Shown: positions 19,605 to 29,185, counted from the first letter of the stretch. The stretch: 64,000 bases of DNA from Desulfobulbaceae bacterium (GCA_024636345.1 JAGXHG010000012.1:26106-90105); one strand, 5' to 3'. The notes: a model not told the origin generated them from the letters alone. Numbers and translations are program-made.

Positions 19605-20441
19605 TTAACTTTCAACTATCTTCAAGGGCAGCGATTGCGCCGAGCCCTCACCCCGATCTATCAGATAGCGGAAAAATCGTTCCAGGGCCAACTGTTTTTC
19701 TGCACCCAGATCATACTCGATGGCCCGCAGATAGACATAACATTCATCAGGGTGCATGGGAATCCTCGGAGCCGCCACCTGGCAGATGGCCTCCAGATTC
19801 TGCCGCCCTTCCCGGACGCAGCAAACAAGTTCCCGATGGATAAGGGCCAGGGTCTCAGGATCTCTCCGGCAAAAATCCTCCCGCACTGCATACACGGCAA
19901 AAACGAAGGGCAACCCGGTATGATGCTGCCACACCGCACCCAGATCAAGCTGATAGGGAAACTGAGGATCTCCCACCAGACGCAGGGCCTGATCACCAAT
20001 AGCCAGCAGGGCCGTAGCCTTGGTGCTCATATCACTGCTGACATCGCCGGAGCTATAAACGGGCTTGACCCCATAAAATTCCTCCAAGATGATCTTGACC
20101 AGAAAAACCGAGGTCTGTGACTGTCCGCTGAGCAGCACCGGACACCCATCAAGTTTGCTGGGATCAATCCGGGAAAAGAGGAACACTGAGCCCACTGAAC
20201 CGCTTGAGCTGATCGACAGATGAGCCAGAATTCGATACAGTTCAGGACGGGCGCAATACTCATGGGAAGAAACAAATCCGAGATCAAGCTCTCCCGCCGC
20301 CAGCATCCGGTTCAGGGTGGAAGGCGTCCCCTCAACCAGATGCCACTGGGCAGGATGTTTCCTTTTCTTCCAGCTCTCATAGATCGGCGCGGTATTGATA
20401 TAGTTTACCATGCCGATCCTGGCCGTGACTGGCAGCTTCAT
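19605..20441 (-). CDS. mqnA: Chorismate dehydratase, futalosine pathway step 1
   Basis: MqnA removes water from chorismate to give 3-[(1-carboxyvinyl)oxy]benzoate. The 278-residue protein has the family start RIGMVNYINTAPIYESW, the GTPSTLNRMLAAGELDLGFVSSHEY segment and the LSGQSQTSVFLVKIIL ligand-binding part of a periplasmic-binding-protein-like fold; it lacks a signal peptide, as expected for a cytoplasmic enzyme. It follows the acyltransferase gene by 18 bases and lies in the same direction as mqnE, mqnC and the deaminase. Confidence 0.92.
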   Translation of the reverse strand: MKLPVTARIGMVNYINTAPIYESWKKRKHPAQWHLVEGTPSTLNRMLAAGELDLGFVSSHEYCARPELYRILAHLSISSSGSVGSVFLFSRIDPSKLDGCPVLLSGQSQTSVFLVKIILEEFYGVKPVYSSGDVSSDMSTKATALLAIGDQALRLVGDPQFPYQLDLGAVWQHHTGLPFVFAVYAVREDFCRRDPETLALIHRELVCCVREGRQNLEAICQVAAPRIPMHPDECYVYLRAIEYDLGAEKQLALERFFRYLIDRGEGSAQSLPLKIVES

Positions 20442-20459
20442 CCTTTTTTTCCCTTCAAA

Positions 20460-21533
20460 TCAAGCAATTGTTCTCAATCGCCTGATGATAATTTTTTCCA
20501 CCCAGGTTACCAGAAAAGCGGTGGCTACAAGTAATATAAAAAACATAAAAAAATTCATTCCCGGCGGCACACCAAGGTGTTCAGGAACAATATACTTATA
20601 CAGCGTATCCATGGGTGCTTGCAATATATAGAGAGCGTAACTTATTTCCCCCCAAAGCACAAAATTAGGCCACGACAATATCCTTAATAAAGGGTTCCTT
20701 GTTAAGCTCACATGACAAAGCACCACCAGAACAACAGGCGCGTAAAAGCTGGAAGCAAAGGGCAACTTCCAGCCCGCCAGTTTACTCAATTCAGGCTGGA
20801 GCTGAGCCATCAATCCCACTGCACAGAAGATGAATAAGGTAAGTAACAAGGACATTATGGTCCCCTCTCTTATTGCAACGCCATTGCTTTGAATAAAATA
20901 TGCACCACATATCCCCATAAAAAAACTACAAAAATGAGAGAGGGGGAAATAAAGAATCAAATCATAGACAGGGAAAAAATGGCCGGCATAAAAGTCTGTA
21001 TTGAGGAGTTTGATCAAGATTCCTTGCGTGAAGGCCCAGAGCAACAAACTCACCGTTACCATTTTCCAGCCATCTGGTCTTGTTTTTTTCAGAACGAACA
21101 AGATGGCTGGAAAAACACAATAAAAGAACATCAAATCCGAAACAAACCAACTGGTAAAATTCAAAGAAAGCGGATGCGGAAACCAGGATTGCAAACAGAG
21201 AAGATTCAGAAGGAACTCGGCAAAAGACAAGTGACCGGAAAGAGCCCTGAACACCACCGACATCAAGAATGCCAGAAAATAAAGAGGCAATATCTTTATT
21301 GCACGTTTCAGAAAATATTGCCGGAAGACAAGCTCCCTCCCTTGATACCCCAGAAACAGCACGAATCCAGACAAAACAAAGAAAAATGTAACCATCTGGG
21401 GGCCTGCTTTGAATATCACCGGCACTTGCGGATAATACTCAATCTTCTGGCCAAAGTGAAAAAAAACCACGATGCTGGCCGCAAAAAATCTGAGAATCGG
21501 GAATACCGATGTATTTATGGCAGTCGTTTTCAT
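20460..21533 (-). CDS. Acyltransferase family 3 (OafA/YrhL-like) membrane protein
   Basis: The 357-residue protein has about ten hydrophobic segments and the family start ILRFFAASIVVFFHFGQK, with the catalytic-type His at the end of helix 1, and the FFVLSGFVLFLGY motif. Such enzymes acetylate or acylate sugars of LPS, O-antigen or exopolysaccharide. It is out of place between menaquinone genes, and its codon use is more AT-rich than theirs, so later insertion into the operon is likely. No sign of disruption is seen. The acceptor is unknown. Confidence 0.85.
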   Translation of the reverse strand: MKTTAINTSVFPILRFFAASIVVFFHFGQKIEYYPQVPVIFKAGPQMVTFFFVLSGFVLFLGYQGRELVFRQYFLKRAIKILPLYFLAFLMSVVFRALSGHLSFAEFLLNLLCLQSWFPHPLSLNFTSWFVSDLMFFYCVFPAILFVLKKTRPDGWKMVTVSLLLWAFTQGILIKLLNTDFYAGHFFPVYDLILYFPLSHFCSFFMGICGAYFIQSNGVAIREGTIMSLLLTLFIFCAVGLMAQLQPELSKLAGWKLPFASSFYAPVVLVVLCHVSLTRNPLLRILSWPNFVLWGEISYALYILQAPMDTLYKYIVPEHLGVPPGMNFFMFFILLVATAFLVTWVEKIIIRRLRTIA

Positions 21534-21615
21534 TTATTCGGAAACTGATTCACTCCCGCTTTTCGTTTGGTATCGGTCTCCCAGGGCATGGAATCTGTTC
21601 TCGACCACTTAACCA

Positions 21616-22896
21616 TCAAGCTTCAACGATCCAGCAAATCTTTTCAGGACGACCGCCGCCGGTGAGGGTATCAAGAAGCTGCTCCCCATTGCCCACGCCT
21701 TGCAGATCGGGGCTGTCAACATTGAGCAGGATAGCTTTTCGACCAGGAGCCAGGGTACCGAACTCCTCTTCACACCCCATGGCCTTTGCCCCTCCCAGGG
21801 TTGCCATGGCCATGACCGCGGCAGGAACCACCCCGGGATGATCTTCACGCAGGATCTGCATCTCCCGCCACAGATCAAGTTCTTCATTGGAGGCGATGGA
21901 ATCGGTGCCGAGGGCGGGAAGCAGTTGATGACGCAGCATTACCTCCAAGGGCGCGACACCGACATCAAGAAAACGGTTGCTGCCGGGACAGAGACAGACC
22001 TTGCATCCGTGCTCCGCCAGCATCTGCACCTCTTTTTCACTCACATGGACACAGTGGACACAGAGCAGATTCGCATCCAACAATCCCAGATGCTCTAAGT
22101 ACTCCACAGACCCACTGCCGTCCATTCCCGGATAAGGGAAAATATTCTCCCAGGCGCCCCGTTCTTCAAGGAAGCTACGAAAGCAGCCCCTGCCACTCTG
22201 CAGCAGTTCAATTTCATCGGCTGATTCCGCCACATGGAGAGAAAATATATGCTGCAGACGATCCGCCCTCTGCTTCAAGGCTGTCATGATTCCGGGAGTG
22301 GTCGAATAGGAAGCATGAGGGGTGGCCGCCACTGAGTCGGACAGGGAGGCAATCCTGGCCAGGACCTGTTCTTCAGCCTTGGAAGTGGGTCCCAGCAGTT
22401 CAAGGAGAAAGGAAAGATGGACAGCAGGCGCTATGGTTGCTGGGGGAGATGGCAGGATATTGCCGATATCGAGCAGGAGGAGAACTCCGGCATCATGCTG
22501 CTGCTGGAGCATATTCCGGGCCGCACGGGCCATATCTTCCGGCTCGATCCCGCCCTCCTGCCTAAGCTGAAGCAGGGAACGAATCCAGTCGCAGAAGGTC
22601 TCATCAGGGGCCGGGCGTGGAACATGGTGATAAGCGGACAGCTCAAGATGGATATGGGCGTTTACCAGACCGGGCAGCAACACCCCCTGACAGTTCTTAA
22701 CGCGTGCACCCGCAAACTGGGCTTGGATGGAAGAGGAGCTGCCCACAGCAAGAATCCTGCCATTGCTAATGGCAACAGCACCGTCCCGGATCACCGGCGA
22801 ACTGATTGGCACTACCCAAGGGGCCAGATAGAGAGAGACAGGGAAAGAAGGGAGCTCGTTCTCTGCAGAAAGGGATGTGAGTACTGGAGATGGCAA
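21616..22896 (-). CDS. Amidohydrolase, probable aminodeoxyfutalosine deaminase (MqnX type)
   Basis: The 426-residue metal-dependent hydrolase has the HxH motif in LPGLVNAHIHLELSAYH (about 75-91), a later His in LHVAESADEIELL, another in HCVHVSE, and the metal Asp in LGTDSIASNEELDLWRE. In organisms using aminodeoxyfutalosine, a deaminase of this family makes futalosine before hypoxanthine release. The position directly between mqnC and mqnA supports that role. Other ATZ/TRZ-type deaminases look alike, so the substrate is inferred from context. No mqnB hydrolase gene is seen. Confidence 0.75.
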   Translation of the reverse strand: MPSPVLTSLSAENELPSFPVSLYLAPWVVPISSPVIRDGAVAISNGRILAVGSSSSIQAQFAGARVKNCQGVLLPGLVNAHIHLELSAYHHVPRPAPDETFCDWIRSLLQLRQEGGIEPEDMARAARNMLQQQHDAGVLLLLDIGNILPSPPATIAPAVHLSFLLELLGPTSKAEEQVLARIASLSDSVAATPHASYSTTPGIMTALKQRADRLQHIFSLHVAESADEIELLQSGRGCFRSFLEERGAWENIFPYPGMDGSGSVEYLEHLGLLDANLLCVHCVHVSEKEVQMLAEHGCKVCLCPGSNRFLDVGVAPLEVMLRHQLLPALGTDSIASNEELDLWREMQILREDHPGVVPAAVMAMATLGGAKAMGCEEEFGTLAPGRKAILLNVDSPDLQGVGNGEQLLDTLTGGGRPEKICWIVEA

Positions 22897-22909
22897 GAAG
22901 ATACCTTCC

Positions 22910-23968
22910 TTAAATCACCGTATAATCCATCAGCCGCTGCCGGGGTTCAAAGCCGGCATCAACGACCAGACGTCTGATCTCCTGTTCTGAGAGCCTGAAG
23001 CTGACCCCGGCCGCCGCCACCACATTCTCCTCGAGCATGGTGCTGCCAAAATCATTGGCCCCAAAGAAAAGAGAGAGCTGGGCGATCTTCGGCCCCTGAG
23101 TCACCCAGGAGGCCTGGACATTCTCAAAATTATCAAGATAGATCCGAGAGAGGGCCAGCATGCGCAGATAGCCCATGCCGGTAGTTTTTTCTATCTCGAC
23201 CTGCTGGGAGAGAGCGGTATTATCGGGCTGGAACGGCCAGGGGATGAAGGCGGTAAAACCGCCGGTCCTGTCCTGCAACTCCCGCAGACGACGCAGATGC
23301 TCCAATCGCTCAGGAACAGTCTCGATATGGCCGAACATCATGGTGGCGGTGGTGCGCAAGCCCTGCTTATGGGCCTCTTCCATGACTTCAATCCACTGAT
23401 CAGCCGAACACTTCCGCGGAGCAGTGGCCTCCCGCACCCGATCGGAAAGGATCTCGGCGCCTCCTCCGGGGATGGAATCAAGACCGGCAGCGATCAGCCG
23501 TTGCAGTACCTCACGGATCGAAAGACCCGAGAGGGTGGCAAAATGACAGACCTCCGGGGGCGAAAAGCCATGGACATGGATGCCGGTGGATTTCATGAAG
23601 CGCAGCATCTCTTCGTAATATTCCAGGGTTTTATCAGGATGGAGCCCACCCTGAAGCAGGATCTGAGTCCCGCCCAGTTCCTGGGTTTCCCGGATCTTCA
23701 GTGCAAGTTCATCAAAGGTGAGCAGATAGCCGGTCTGATCCTCGGGCGCCTTGAAAAAGGCACAGAATTTACAGGCGGAGATACAGATATCGGTATAGTT
23801 CACATTGCGGTCAACGACATAGGTGACATTACCCTCCGGGTGGAGGCGCCTCCTGATACCATCGGCCAGAAATCCAAGCTGATAGAGATCTGCGTCACGT
23901 TCGAGCGCAAGAAACTCCTCGTCACTGATCCTACCGCCCGCCATAACCTTTTCAGTAATAGACGCCAT
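22910..23968 (-). CDS. mqnC: Cyclic dehypoxanthinyl futalosine synthase
   Basis: MqnC is a radical SAM enzyme that cyclises dehypoxanthine futalosine. The 352-residue protein has the cluster motif CKFCAFF with Cys62, Cys66 and Cys69 (ICISACKFC), QILLQGGLHPDKTLEYYEE, and SIPGGGAEILSDRVRE. It lacks the N-terminal features of MqnE and matches the MqnC set around HGFSPPEV. Its ATG overlaps the mqnE stop, so both radical SAM enzymes are co-translated. Confidence 0.92.
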   Translation of the reverse strand: MASITEKVMAGGRISDEEFLALERDADLYQLGFLADGIRRRLHPEGNVTYVVDRNVNYTDICISACKFCAFFKAPEDQTGYLLTFDELALKIRETQELGGTQILLQGGLHPDKTLEYYEEMLRFMKSTGIHVHGFSPPEVCHFATLSGLSIREVLQRLIAAGLDSIPGGGAEILSDRVREATAPRKCSADQWIEVMEEAHKQGLRTTATMMFGHIETVPERLEHLRRLRELQDRTGGFTAFIPWPFQPDNTALSQQVEIEKTTGMGYLRMLALSRIYLDNFENVQASWVTQGPKIAQLSLFFGANDFGSTMLEENVVAAAGVSFRLSEQEIRRLVVDAGFEPRQRLMDYTVI

Positions 23969-25065
23969 CAGTCATGCACCTTGATCACATTATAAAGCGT
24001 ATCCCGTTCCACAGGAACCCGGCCCGCCTCTTTGATCAACCGCACCAAGGTCTTACTGCCGATGGCCTGATCGGTGTCAGCGCCTGCCATGTGGGTGATC
24101 ACCTCTTCCTTGACCGTGCCGTCCATATCGTCGGCCCCAAAAGAGAGGGCCACTTGGGCCATTTTGGGTCCGATCATGACCCAGTAGGCCTTGATATGCG
24201 GGAAGTTATCGAGAAAAAGCCTGGCCACGGCGATACTTTTCAGGTCATCAATGCCGGTGGTGCGGGAGAGACTGCTCATCTCAGTATTTTTGGGATGAAA
24301 GGAGAGCGGGATAAAGGCAAGGAAGCCCTTGGTTTCATCCTGGGCCGTACGCAGGGCATCGAGGTGTTCCAGGCGCTCCTCCATGGTCTCAATGTGACCA
24401 TAGAGCATGGTGGCATTAGTGTGCAATCCCTGGCGATGGGCGGTTTTGGCCACCTCCAGCCACTGCTCGCCGGAGAGTTTCTTTTCACAGGTTATCGCCC
24501 GGATGCGAGGTGCAAAGACCTCGGCCCCGCCGCCGGGAATGGAGCCTAAGCCCGCATCCCGCAGGATATCAAGGGTCTCCGCCACGGATTTACCGGCCAA
24601 CCCTGCCAGATGAGCAATTTCAACACAGGTGAAGGCCTGGATATGGACATCGGGCCTGACCTCTTTGATGCCGCGCAACAGTTCCAGGTAATAGTCAAAA
24701 GGCAGGTCAGGATGAATCCCGCCCACCATATGGATCTCGGTAATGGGCTCATCAAGCCGGGCCCGCACCTTCTCCTTGACCTGGGCCAGATCCATCTCAT
24801 AGGCAAGATCCGAGCCCTTATCCTTGCCAAAGGCACAGAATTTACAAAGATTGGTACAGATATTGGAGTAATTGATATGCTGGTTATAGATGAAATAAGC
24901 CTTGTCGCCATTCATCCTGTTCCTGACCAGGTTGGCCATATAGCCAAGGGCCAGGATTTCCTTAGTGTTATACAGGGCCAGCCCGTCTTGCAGATTCAGC
25001 CTCTCACCGGCCTCCACCTTTTCCAGAATATCCCCAAGTCCTGCCTGTTGCACAAAAGATTTCAT
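23968..25065 (-). CDS. mqnE: Aminofutalosine synthase (radical SAM)
   Basis: MqnE joins the enolpyruvyl benzoate made by MqnA to the adenosyl part of SAM. The protein has the cluster motif CTNLCKFC (Cys70, Cys74, Cys77), EIHMVGGIHPDLPFDYYLELL and SIPGGGAEVFAPRIR. I take the ATG at 25065 (MKSFVQQAGLG, 365 residues); the upstream TTG at 25077 is less likely. This is the first gene of the menaquinone operon. The promoter must lie in the short region before the sigma factor terminator. Confidence 0.92.
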   Translation of the reverse strand: MKSFVQQAGLGDILEKVEAGERLNLQDGLALYNTKEILALGYMANLVRNRMNGDKAYFIYNQHINYSNICTNLCKFCAFGKDKGSDLAYEMDLAQVKEKVRARLDEPITEIHMVGGIHPDLPFDYYLELLRGIKEVRPDVHIQAFTCVEIAHLAGLAGKSVAETLDILRDAGLGSIPGGGAEVFAPRIRAITCEKKLSGEQWLEVAKTAHRQGLHTNATMLYGHIETMEERLEHLDALRTAQDETKGFLAFIPLSFHPKNTEMSSLSRTTGIDDLKSIAVARLFLDNFPHIKAYWVMIGPKMAQVALSFGADDMDGTVKEEVITHMAGADTDQAIGSKTLVRLIKEAGRVPVERDTLYNVIKVHD

Positions 25066-25180
25066 AATAAACCGCAAATAAAAATTAAAAAAGTCATCTG
25101 GATGTCAAAATTAGCACACTAAACCGATCGAACTTGACATTCATCCTTGGAGCAAGCGATACGTTGCCATCCATGGCCGA

Positions 25181-25221
25181 CGTTACGAAATAGCTTCAAA
25201 GGCATTCAACCTTTCGTAACG
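25181..25221. repeat. Hairpin CGTTACGAAA / TTTCGTAACG between sigma factor and mqnE
   Basis: A perfect 10-base inverted repeat with a 21-base loop. The arms share the GTTACGAAAT core found at 63460-63475, so this may be another member of the same palindrome family. It lies in the mqnE leader. Confidence 0.5.
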
Positions 25222-25236
25222 ACTCCTAAAAAAAAA

Positions 25237-25265
25237 AGCCGGACACAAAGTCCGGCTTCATACTA
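25237..25265 (-). terminator. Rho-independent terminator of the sigma factor gene
   Basis: On the minus strand AGCCGGAC pairs with GTCCGGCT around a 5-base loop and is followed by a run of ten T/A-rich bases (TTTTTTTTTT). It lies 26 bases after the stop of the sigma gene. Confidence 0.9.
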
Positions 25266-25282
25266 AAGTACAATGTTATCTC

Positions 25283-26632
25283 TTAATCAAGAAAATATTT
25301 CAATTGATCACGTCTGCTGGAATGGCGAAGCCGATTCAAGGCCTTTTTTTCAATCTGGCGTATCCGCTCACGGGAGACATTAAATCGCTTGCCAATCTCT
25401 TCCAGGGTATATTCGGCCTTTTCGCCGATACCGAAACGAAGCCGGATAATCTTTTCTTCCCGTTCGCTGAGTGTTGACAGGATCTCGGTCACCCGACCGG
25501 CAAGTTCCCTGGTCTGCACCGTATCATACGGCGACTGAGAATCATTATTTTCAAGGAAATCACCCAGAGTCGAGTCATCGTCACCAACCGGGGTCTCCAA
25601 AGAAATAGGTTCCCGTGATGCCTCCAGGATGGCCAGGATCTTGTCCATGGGCAGCTCGGTGCTCTTGGAGATCTCAAGTGGCGTTGGTTCACGACCCAGC
25701 TCCTTGAACAAGGCATAAAAGGCTTTGAAAAATTGACTGCGCAACTCGAGAAAATGTACCGGCAGACGAATGGTTCGGGTCTTATCGAGAATGGCCCGGG
25801 TAATGGCCTGCCTTATCCACCAACTGGCATAGGTGGAAAACTTATTGCCTTTGGTATAATCAAAACGAAAAACCGCACGCATCAGACCCAGATTTCCCTC
25901 TTGAATCAGATCGGCCAAGGTCAGTCCCTGATGCATATAACGCTTGGCAATGGAGACCACCAGACGCAGATTGGCGCGAATCATCGCATCCTTTGCAACC
26001 TCAATGGAACGGCTGTAAGCCTCAATCTTGGCCTGCAGCTCATGCAATTCCCGCTTGTCAGAATACTTCTTGGCGGCACTGATCACACTGTAGCGCATGA
26101 AATTGAGCTGCTGTTTTTTGGGCTTCAAGGTAGGATCGCGCTTTTCCCAGAGGTCAATCCTGGCACACAGCAAACCCATCTCTGCAACCCCAGTGACATC
26201 TTCCCGTATGGCCAAAATAATCTGATCAAACCCCTCACGGATGCACTTGGAGTACTTCGCCTCTTCATCAGGGGTCAAGAGATCAAATTGCCCCATTTCC
26301 CGCAGGTATGTGGTTGTGGTCTCTTCAGCTTCATGGCTGACATCGCCCGCAGCCATGATCGATCCATCTGTCAGATCGTCATCATCATCGCTTTCAGCCT
26401 TATCATGATCCCACGCCTCTCCAGACAAGGTTCTCTTTTCACCATTTTTTTCAACGGTGACGATCTGAATATTATTGGCCCCCAGGAAATTAAAGATATT
26501 TTCAATGGCATTGGGATCTTTAATTTCATCAGGCAACAATTCATTCAAATCGCTAAAACTGAGACATCCTTCAGTCTGACCCGCTTTCAGTAGATTTTCT
26601 TTTAATTCAGAGAGCACTGGGACATACTCCAT
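25283..26632 (-). CDS. rpoD: RpoD-like sigma-70 factor
   Basis: The 449-residue protein has a sigma 1.1-like start (about 1-75), an acidic linker (ESDDDDDLTDG), region 1.2/2.1 (TTTYLREMGQFDLLTPDEE), regions 2.2-2.4 (NLRLVVSIAKRYMHQGLTLADLIQEGNLGLMRAV, FSTYASWWIRQAI), region 3 and region 4.2 (YTLEEIGKRFNVSRERIRQIE). The non-conserved insert between 1.2 and 2.1 is much shorter than in E. coli RpoD. RTIRLPVHFLEL replaces the usual RTIRIPVHMIE. It may be the primary factor or a group 2 (RpoS-like) factor; the window gives no way to choose. Confidence 0.85.
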   Translation of the reverse strand: MEYVPVLSELKENLLKAGQTEGCLSFSDLNELLPDEIKDPNAIENIFNFLGANNIQIVTVEKNGEKRTLSGEAWDHDKAESDDDDDLTDGSIMAAGDVSHEAEETTTTYLREMGQFDLLTPDEEAKYSKCIREGFDQIILAIREDVTGVAEMGLLCARIDLWEKRDPTLKPKKQQLNFMRYSVISAAKKYSDKRELHELQAKIEAYSRSIEVAKDAMIRANLRLVVSIAKRYMHQGLTLADLIQEGNLGLMRAVFRFDYTKGNKFSTYASWWIRQAITRAILDKTRTIRLPVHFLELRSQFFKAFYALFKELGREPTPLEISKSTELPMDKILAILEASREPISLETPVGDDDSTLGDFLENNDSQSPYDTVQTRELAGRVTEILSTLSEREEKIIRLRFGIGEKAEYTLEEIGKRFNVSRERIRQIEKKALNRLRHSSRRDQLKYFLD

Positions 26633-27041
26633 TGCTTATATTTTTAAAACAACTCATCTATTTACAAAACCCAATAATTACAGTAAAAATTTAATCTTAT
26701 ACAATGATACATCCAGAATTTCTGGTCCGTTGACACCACTTTCTCTTGCAACAAGAAATCAAAAAAAAACGACTTAAAAATCCAGCCGCCTTCAAAATTC
26801 TTATCGAAACATAGTAGCGTACAACGCCTGACTACAAAAAACAAATAAATAAAATTGGATCTCATCAAAAGGGGAAAAATAATTTCTTCTAAAAACAAAA
26901 ATCATATTTACAGCACTGTAAGATTGATTCATCAAACAGGCAAGAGAGGCGACGCCATCTTTTTTCATCATCACCGACGAACGCACACAACATACTGAAA
27001 CAAAAGCATTTATTTTTTCAACAACGACAATATATCCTATT
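26633..27041. other. Divergent intergenic region between the sigma factor and malQ
   Basis: This 409-base, very AT-rich stretch holds the promoters of both flanking genes. I found no RNA gene, riboswitch or coding remnant. Short frames on the minus strand have no ribosome site and look like chance. Confidence 0.5.
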
Positions 27042-28595
27042 ATGCAAGCTCTTCTCCCCCAACAACGTGGCAGTGGCATCCTAGCCCATATTACCTCTCT
27101 CCCTTCTCCATACGGCATTGGCGACCTGGGCTCCTCCAGCCACGCCTTTCTTGAATTTCTGTCCCGGGCCGGGCAAGGGCATTGGCAGATTCTTCCCACA
27201 GGACCCGGTAATCCTGTTTTTGACAACTCTCCCTACATGAGCAGTTCGGCCTTTGCCGGCTCTCCATTGCTGATTTCACCAGAACTCCTGCTTGAACAAA
27301 GATTGATCCATGAGAGCTCCCTGAAAACTGCACCGTTTTTTTCCGAATACCACACCGATTTTCCACAAGTCATTCTCTTCAAAGGGAAACTCCTGCAAGA
27401 GGCATTTTTAAATTTTTCTCCAGATTCGCAACAATTTATCGCCTTCAATGAAGATACTCCATGGCTGGGAGATTACACTTTGTTCATGGTCCTGAAGGAG
27501 GAGTTCAATGGCCTTGGATGGTTTGACTGGCCTGTCGAAATCGCCACCCGTAGACCAGAGACCCTGGCTGCCCTGCGCCTGAAACACCACGAACGAATAC
27601 AATATTATGCTTTTGAACAGTTTGAGTTCTTTCGGCAATGGCAGACTCTGCGGGCAAAGGCCAAAAAAGAAAACATTAAACTCATCGGCGACATCCCCAT
27701 CTATATGGGCTGGGACAGCGTAGATGTCTGGGCCAATCAGGAGATATTCACCCTTGACCCTGAAAACCTCCGCCCCACTCATGTCGCCGGTGTTCCACCC
27801 GATTATTTCAGCGCCACCGGACAACGATGGGGCAACCCTCTTTACAGATGGCAGAGCAGCAACCAAAACACCCAAAAAAAACTGACCGACTGGTGGATTG
27901 AACGATTTCGAACCGTATTTCAGATGGTTGACACAGCACGCATTGACCATTTTCGAGGCTTTGAGGCCTACTGGTCCATTCCGGAGGAAGAGGAAACAGC
28001 TATAGAGGGTGAATGGCTTAAAGGACCGGGAAAGCTCTTTTTTGACAAAATATTCAGCGCCCTCGGCCCGCTCGATATTATTGCCGAAGACTTAGGCTTA
28101 ATCACTCCGGAAGTAACTGTGCTTCGTCGCACTCTTGGTTTCCCCGGCATGAAAGTGCTGCAATTCGCCTTTGATGATAACCCGCACAACCCCTTCCTCC
28201 CCCACAATTTCTCGAGTTCAAACTGTGTAGTCTATACCGGAACCCATGATAATGACACTACCGTCGGCTGGTTTCTCAGTGATCACCTGACTCCCTCACA
28301 GAGATGGCGAATTAAAAAAAATGCCAATCAGGAAGATGATAACCCTTCAACAATACACAAGGATCTTATCTATCTGGCCCTGTCCTCCATCGGACGCCTG
28401 ACCATCTTCCCCCTCCAGGATATTCTGGGGTTTGGTAACGACTGCAAGATGAACAGTCCCGGAACCAGCAAAGGCAACTGGACATGGCGCTGCGCCCCTC
28501 GTTTTCTAACTGAATCATTAAGTTCCTGGTTGCGGGCCGAAACTGATCTCTTTGGCCGCTGCCCGCAAAAGGCCGTGAAGACCAACCTATCTTGA
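27042..28595 (+). CDS. malQ: 4-alpha-glucanotransferase (amylomaltase)
   Basis: MalQ transfers alpha-1,4-glucan chains and works in glycogen or maltodextrin turnover. The 517-residue GH77 protein has RGSGILAHITSLPSPYGIGDLG at the start, IPIYMGWDSVDVWAN, the nucleophile region TARIDHFRGFEAYW, the acid/base region IIAEDLGLITPEV, and TGTHDNDTTVGWF. All are hallmarks of amylomaltases. No other glycogen gene is present in the window. The stop lies 11 bases before the next gene's start. Confidence 0.95.
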   Translation: MQALLPQQRGSGILAHITSLPSPYGIGDLGSSSHAFLEFLSRAGQGHWQILPTGPGNPVFDNSPYMSSSAFAGSPLLISPELLLEQRLIHESSLKTAPFFSEYHTDFPQVILFKGKLLQEAFLNFSPDSQQFIAFNEDTPWLGDYTLFMVLKEEFNGLGWFDWPVEIATRRPETLAALRLKHHERIQYYAFEQFEFFRQWQTLRAKAKKENIKLIGDIPIYMGWDSVDVWANQEIFTLDPENLRPTHVAGVPPDYFSATGQRWGNPLYRWQSSNQNTQKKLTDWWIERFRTVFQMVDTARIDHFRGFEAYWSIPEEEETAIEGEWLKGPGKLFFDKIFSALGPLDIIAEDLGLITPEVTVLRRTLGFPGMKVLQFAFDDNPHNPFLPHNFSSSNCVVYTGTHDNDTTVGWFLSDHLTPSQRWRIKKNANQEDDNPSTIHKDLIYLALSSIGRLTIFPLQDILGFGNDCKMNSPGTSKGNWTWRCAPRFLTESLSSWLRAETDLFGRCPQKAVKTNLS

Positions 28596-28606
28596 CAGGA
28601 GTCCCC

Positions 28607-29185
28607 ATGCATACCCTCATCATCCTTGGCAGCCCCCGCAAAAACGGCAACAGTGAGACCTTGGCCCAAAGTGTCGCTACCGGTATAGAACAGCATCCTG
28701 ATACTACCGTTGAATTCATACGGCTGAATGACCTGCAGATCTCTCCCTGTCAGGGATGTGGCGGCTGCGACAAGACCTCAACCTGTGTTATCAACGATGA
28801 CATGACAACCCTCTACGAAAAGGTTGACAAATGCGACCATCTGATTCTGGCAAGTCCCATCTATTTTTATGCTCTTTCAGCCCAATGCAAGATCTTCATC
28901 GACCGTTTCCAGGCCCGCTGGGCAAGAAAATATCTTTTGGGGATATCTTTCAGAAAGGATGAACATCGACAAGGCACTCTCCTGGTAACCGCAGCTACCG
29001 AAGGGAAAAAAATCTTTGACGGCGCACTGCTTACCGCGCGTACTCTCTTTGACGCTCTCGATCTCGAAAACGGAGAGCCCTTGCTGGTCAGGGGCGTCGA
29101 TCAACGTGGGGCCATGCAAAAAAAGACTGAGACCCTGGACCAGGCCGTAGCTCTGGGCCGAAAAATTGCAAGCGGCATGAGCTGA
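28607..29185 (+). CDS. NADPH-dependent FMN reductase-like iron-sulfur flavoprotein
   Basis: The 192-residue protein has a flavodoxin-like fold with the FMN phosphate loop GSPRKNGNSETLA (about 7-19) and the cysteine cluster CQGCGGCDKTSTC, which fits the 4Fe-4S iron-sulfur flavoproteins of anaerobes. The LASPIYFYALSAQCKIFIDR motif is typical of the NADPH-dependent FMN reductase superfamily. The chosen ATG follows GACAGGAGTCCCC; it begins 11 bases after malQ. The electron partner is unknown. Confidence 0.88.
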   Translation: MHTLIILGSPRKNGNSETLAQSVATGIEQHPDTTVEFIRLNDLQISPCQGCGGCDKTSTCVINDDMTTLYEKVDKCDHLILASPIYFYALSAQCKIFIDRFQARWARKYLLGISFRKDEHRQGTLLVTAATEGKKIFDGALLTARTLFDALDLENGEPLLVRGVDQRGAMQKKTETLDQAVALGRKIASGMS

